From Natronococcus pandeyae (lineage in GTDB: Archaea; Halobacteriota; Halobacteria; Halobacteriales; Natrialbaceae): DNA of 64,000 nt. Both the position numbers and the translations under genes were made by a program. The notes beneath the pieces are model-generated. The model made no database searches. It saw only the letters and a list, made by a program, of their open reading frames with translations, and had not been told where the DNA came from. Shown piece by piece: positions 59,896 through 64,000 of this stretch (position 1 is its first letter; each line of letters begins with the position of its first letter). Location of the stretch: assembly GCF_008122205.1 (NCBI RefSeq), contig NZ_PHNJ01000002.1, positions 1-64,000 on the forward strand. The letters are read 5' to 3'.

Positions 59896-61299
59896 ATGAG
59901 TGATGCTACCGCACCAGACGACGTCGAGTCGGATCACGACCACGAACACCACCACCACCGGGGTCCCGGCTACGCGACGCCACAGGCCGCCATCGAGGAG
60001 AGCGAGCGCGAGAAACTCGCCTACGTGATGAGTCTCTACGCCGGCACCGACGTCGACGAACCCGATTTCGTGGCCGTCGTCGACCTCGACCCCGACTCCG
60101 AGACGTACTGCGAGATCGTCGACCGCGTCGAGATGCCGAACCGGGGCGACGAACTCCACCACTTCGGGTGGAACGCGTGTTCGTCGTCCTGTCACGTCGA
60201 GGGGCTCGAGCGCCGGCACCTGATCGTGCCCGGCCAGCGCTCCTCCCGGATCCACGTCGTCGACACGAAAGAGCGGCGCAACCCCGAGCTAGTCGAGGTA
60301 ATCGAGCCCGAGGAGGTCTTCGAGTACGACCTCTCGGCACCCCACACGGTCCACTGCGTCCCCGAGGGGAAGATCATCATCAGTATGCTCGGCGACGCCG
60401 ACGGCGACCTCCCCGGCGGTTTCCTCGAGTTGAACGACGAGTTCGAGATCGAGGGGCGCTGGGATCCGCCGGGCGAGATCGAGATGAACTACGACTACTG
60501 GTACCAGCCCCGTCAGAACGTGATGGTCTCGACGGAGTGGGCCGCGCCGAAGACCTACTATCCCGGGTTCGACCTCGAGGACGTCGAGGACGGAAAGTAC
60601 GGTCGCCGGCTCCACTTCTGGGACTGGGAGGACGGCACCGTCGAACAGACCATCGACCTCGGGGAGGAGGGGCTGATTCCGCTCGAAGTTCGATTCCTCC
60701 ACACGCCAGAGTCGACCCACGGGTTCGTCGGAACCGCACTCTCGTCGAATATGTTCCATTTCTGGGAAGACCGAGAGACGGGCGAGTACCGCGCGGAGAA
60801 AGCGATCGAGTTCGACGCGCGCGAGCATCCCGACTGGGACATGCCGGTTCCGCCGCTGACGACCGACATCCTGATCTCGATGGACGATCGCTACCTGTTC
60901 GGCTCGAACTGGCTCCACGGCGAGGTCTGGATGTACGACATCTCGGATCCCTCGAACCCCCGACGAGCCGACTCGCTCTCGGTCGGCGGCCACTTCGGCG
61001 AGATTCAGGAACTGCAGGGCCGCGAACTCACTGCCGGGCCGCAGATGCTCCAGCTCAGCCTCGACGGCGAACGGCTCTACTGGACCACCTCGCTGTTCTC
61101 GACGTGGGACGACCAGTTCTATCCCGAAGAGGCCGAACGCGGTTCCGTGATGCTGAAAGCCGACGTCGACCCGCGCAAGGGGACCCTCGAACTCGACGAG
61201 GACTTCCTCGTCGACTTCGGCGAGTGTCCGGCCGGCCCCGCCCGCGCCCACGAGATCCGGTGGCCCGACGGCGACTGTACGAGCGACGTCTGGCAGTAG
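59896..61299 (+). CDS. Selenium-binding protein / methanethiol oxidase homologue
   Basis: 467 residues, typical of SBP56. It has HHFGWNACSSSCH, which contains the conserved Cys pair, and a seven-bladed beta-propeller pattern with conserved His/Trp clusters (APHTVHCVPEGKI, STHGFVGTALSSN, HGEVWMYDISDP). The N-terminus carries a His-rich stretch (HDHEHHHHRG) that could bind metal. Bacterial homologues oxidise methanethiol to formaldehyde, sulfide and peroxide in a copper-dependent way; the halophilic substrate is unknown. It is sandwiched between two 2Fe-2S ferredoxin genes. Confidence 0.93.
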   Translation: MSDATAPDDVESDHDHEHHHHRGPGYATPQAAIEESEREKLAYVMSLYAGTDVDEPDFVAVVDLDPDSETYCEIVDRVEMPNRGDELHHFGWNACSSSCHVEGLERRHLIVPGQRSSRIHVVDTKERRNPELVEVIEPEEVFEYDLSAPHTVHCVPEGKIIISMLGDADGDLPGGFLELNDEFEIEGRWDPPGEIEMNYDYWYQPRQNVMVSTEWAAPKTYYPGFDLEDVEDGKYGRRLHFWDWEDGTVEQTIDLGEEGLIPLEVRFLHTPESTHGFVGTALSSNMFHFWEDRETGEYRAEKAIEFDAREHPDWDMPVPPLTTDILISMDDRYLFGSNWLHGEVWMYDISDPSNPRRADSLSVGGHFGEIQELQGRELTAGPQMLQLSLDGERLYWTTSLFSTWDDQFYPEEAERGSVMLKADVDPRKGTLELDEDFLVDFGECPAGPARAHEIRWPDGDCTSDVWQ

Positions 61300-61300
61300 A

Positions 61301-61681
61301 ATGGCGACCCACGACGTCACCCTCGAGTGGCCAAACGACCCCACCCGGACGGTGGCGGTCGACGCGGACGAGACGGTGCTCCAGGCTGCAGAGCGCGCCG
61401 GTGAGGCGTTGCCGTACGGCTGTCGGACCGGCGCGTGCGGGACCTGCGTGGGTCGATTGCTCGAGGTCGACGGGGGAGCAGCGGCCGACGATCGGACGGA
61501 CGAGGAGCGGACGGTCGACGTCGACGACGCCTTCGCGTACCGCCGTGCGCCGCGGGCGCTGAAACCGCGACACCGGGACGACGGCTACGTGCTGCTCTGT
61601 GTCGCCACCCCGGAGGCGGACTGCCGAATCGCCGTCGGCTCGCAGATTCAGTCCGAACTCGTCGACAACCCGTGGAAGTGA
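61301..61681 (+). CDS. 2Fe-2S ferredoxin
   Basis: 126 residues. Plant-type ligands CRTGACGTC and LLCVATP. It is a close relative of the ferredoxin at 59474 (THDVTLEWP / GHDVTLEWP; similar insertion; same ending SQ..SELVDNPW). It starts one base after the SBP56 stop and is probably translated from the same mRNA. Likely an ancient or recent tandem duplicate flanking SBP56. Confidence 0.92.
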   Translation: MATHDVTLEWPNDPTRTVAVDADETVLQAAERAGEALPYGCRTGACGTCVGRLLEVDGGAAADDRTDEERTVDVDDAFAYRRAPRALKPRHRDDGYVLLCVATPEADCRIAVGSQIQSELVDNPWK

Positions 61682-61758
61682 CCGGCCGGAGGCAGTAAGC
61701 GGTCGAACTCGCTCGGCGGGTACGGATCGCTCGAGCGAGCCACGGTCAGTAACGTTAA

Positions 61759-63873
<2,115 letters not shown>

Positions 63874-64000
63874 TCGAACTGGGAGAGAACCACCAGGGGT
63901 GGCGCGTGCTGTCCCGCGATGAACAGCAGTGAATGGGGGGACGAAGCCGCGCGGGGTCTTCGCGAGCGAAGTGAGCGAACGGCTCGGAAGACGCTGTGCG
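63874..64000. other. Window end: intergenic, low-complexity
   Basis: No gene is seen after ligA. The sequence includes GCGAGCGAAGTGAGCG-type repeats like those after endA. It is cut by the window edge. Confidence 0.4.

Overview
The window is chromosomal DNA from a halophilic archaeon of class Halobacteria. The proteins are very acidic, the GC content is high, most promoters place a TATA box about 25-30 bases before a start codon (leaderless mRNAs), and the genes are typical of that class: MC1 chromosomal protein, a thermosome with a GGM tail, a two-repeat tRNA-splicing endonuclease, aDim2-like KH protein, Rio1 kinase, NAD-dependent DNA ligase, TAT-lipoproteins. The gene content fits a Natrialbales-type genome, but the species cannot be fixed from the sequence alone.

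Layout. 1-960: the 5' end of a 16S rRNA gene (minus strand) and its long leader with about six tandem promoters. 993-2845: a winged-helix regulator with a small membrane protein, and a multicopper oxidase lipoprotein. 2987-9545: a 2-oxoacid dehydrogenase complex operon (E1alpha, E1beta, E2, E3) plus lipoyl synthase. 9663-16009: MATE exporter, PH-domain membrane protein, Ski2-type helicase, regulator, HAD phosphatase, DJ-1/PfpI protein. 16156-21470: lipoprotein, flippase-like membrane protein, inositol-phosphatase family protein, MazG, HD hydrolase, P-loop kinase. 21638-24349: phosphonate/phosphate-type ABC importer phnD-phnC-phnE. 24379-30453: HD hydrolase, a NucS-like N-terminal domain fused to zinc fingers, EndA, Ogt, a first TrpRS, a lipoprotein. 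30733-34392: pheS-pheT with a leader peptide. 34414-39281: TAT-secreted zinc carboxypeptidase, AbrB-like protein, MC1, prephenate dehydratase. 39372-44336: two ABC exporter-type transporters around a CPBP protease and a possible 25-residue peptide gene. 44483-52108: peroxiredoxin, Hsp20, leuS, DUF2071 protein, sugar transporter, ornithine cyclodeaminase-family enzyme. 52611-59304: thermosome, KH protein, membrane protein, phosphoesterase, a second TrpRS with a leader peptide, Rio1. 59474-63873: a selenium-binding-protein/methanethiol-oxidase homologue between two 2Fe-2S ferredoxins, then ligA.

The most striking observation concerns two aminoacyl-tRNA synthetase loci. In front of pheST and in front of trpS there is an 81-base, 26-residue open reading frame that starts where a leaderless transcript should start (TATA box 27-30 bases upstream). 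Each is enriched in the cognate amino acid: Phe-Gly-Phe-Phe-Phe just before the stop for pheST, and Trp-Arg-Trp for trpS. Each overlaps or is followed by strong inverted repeats. This looks like leader-peptide (attenuation-like) sensing of charged tRNA in an archaeon, with translation starting at the 5' end of the mRNA. It is an inference from sequence and needs comparative and experimental tests.

Secondary points: a candidate peptide/CPBP-protease/ABC-exporter cassette; a family of imperfect inverted repeats with a conserved GGG/GGG internal loop; arrays of tiny hairpins downstream of endA and thsA; a leaderless upstream ORF overlapping a ferredoxin start; an E2 acyltransferase with two subunit-binding domains.
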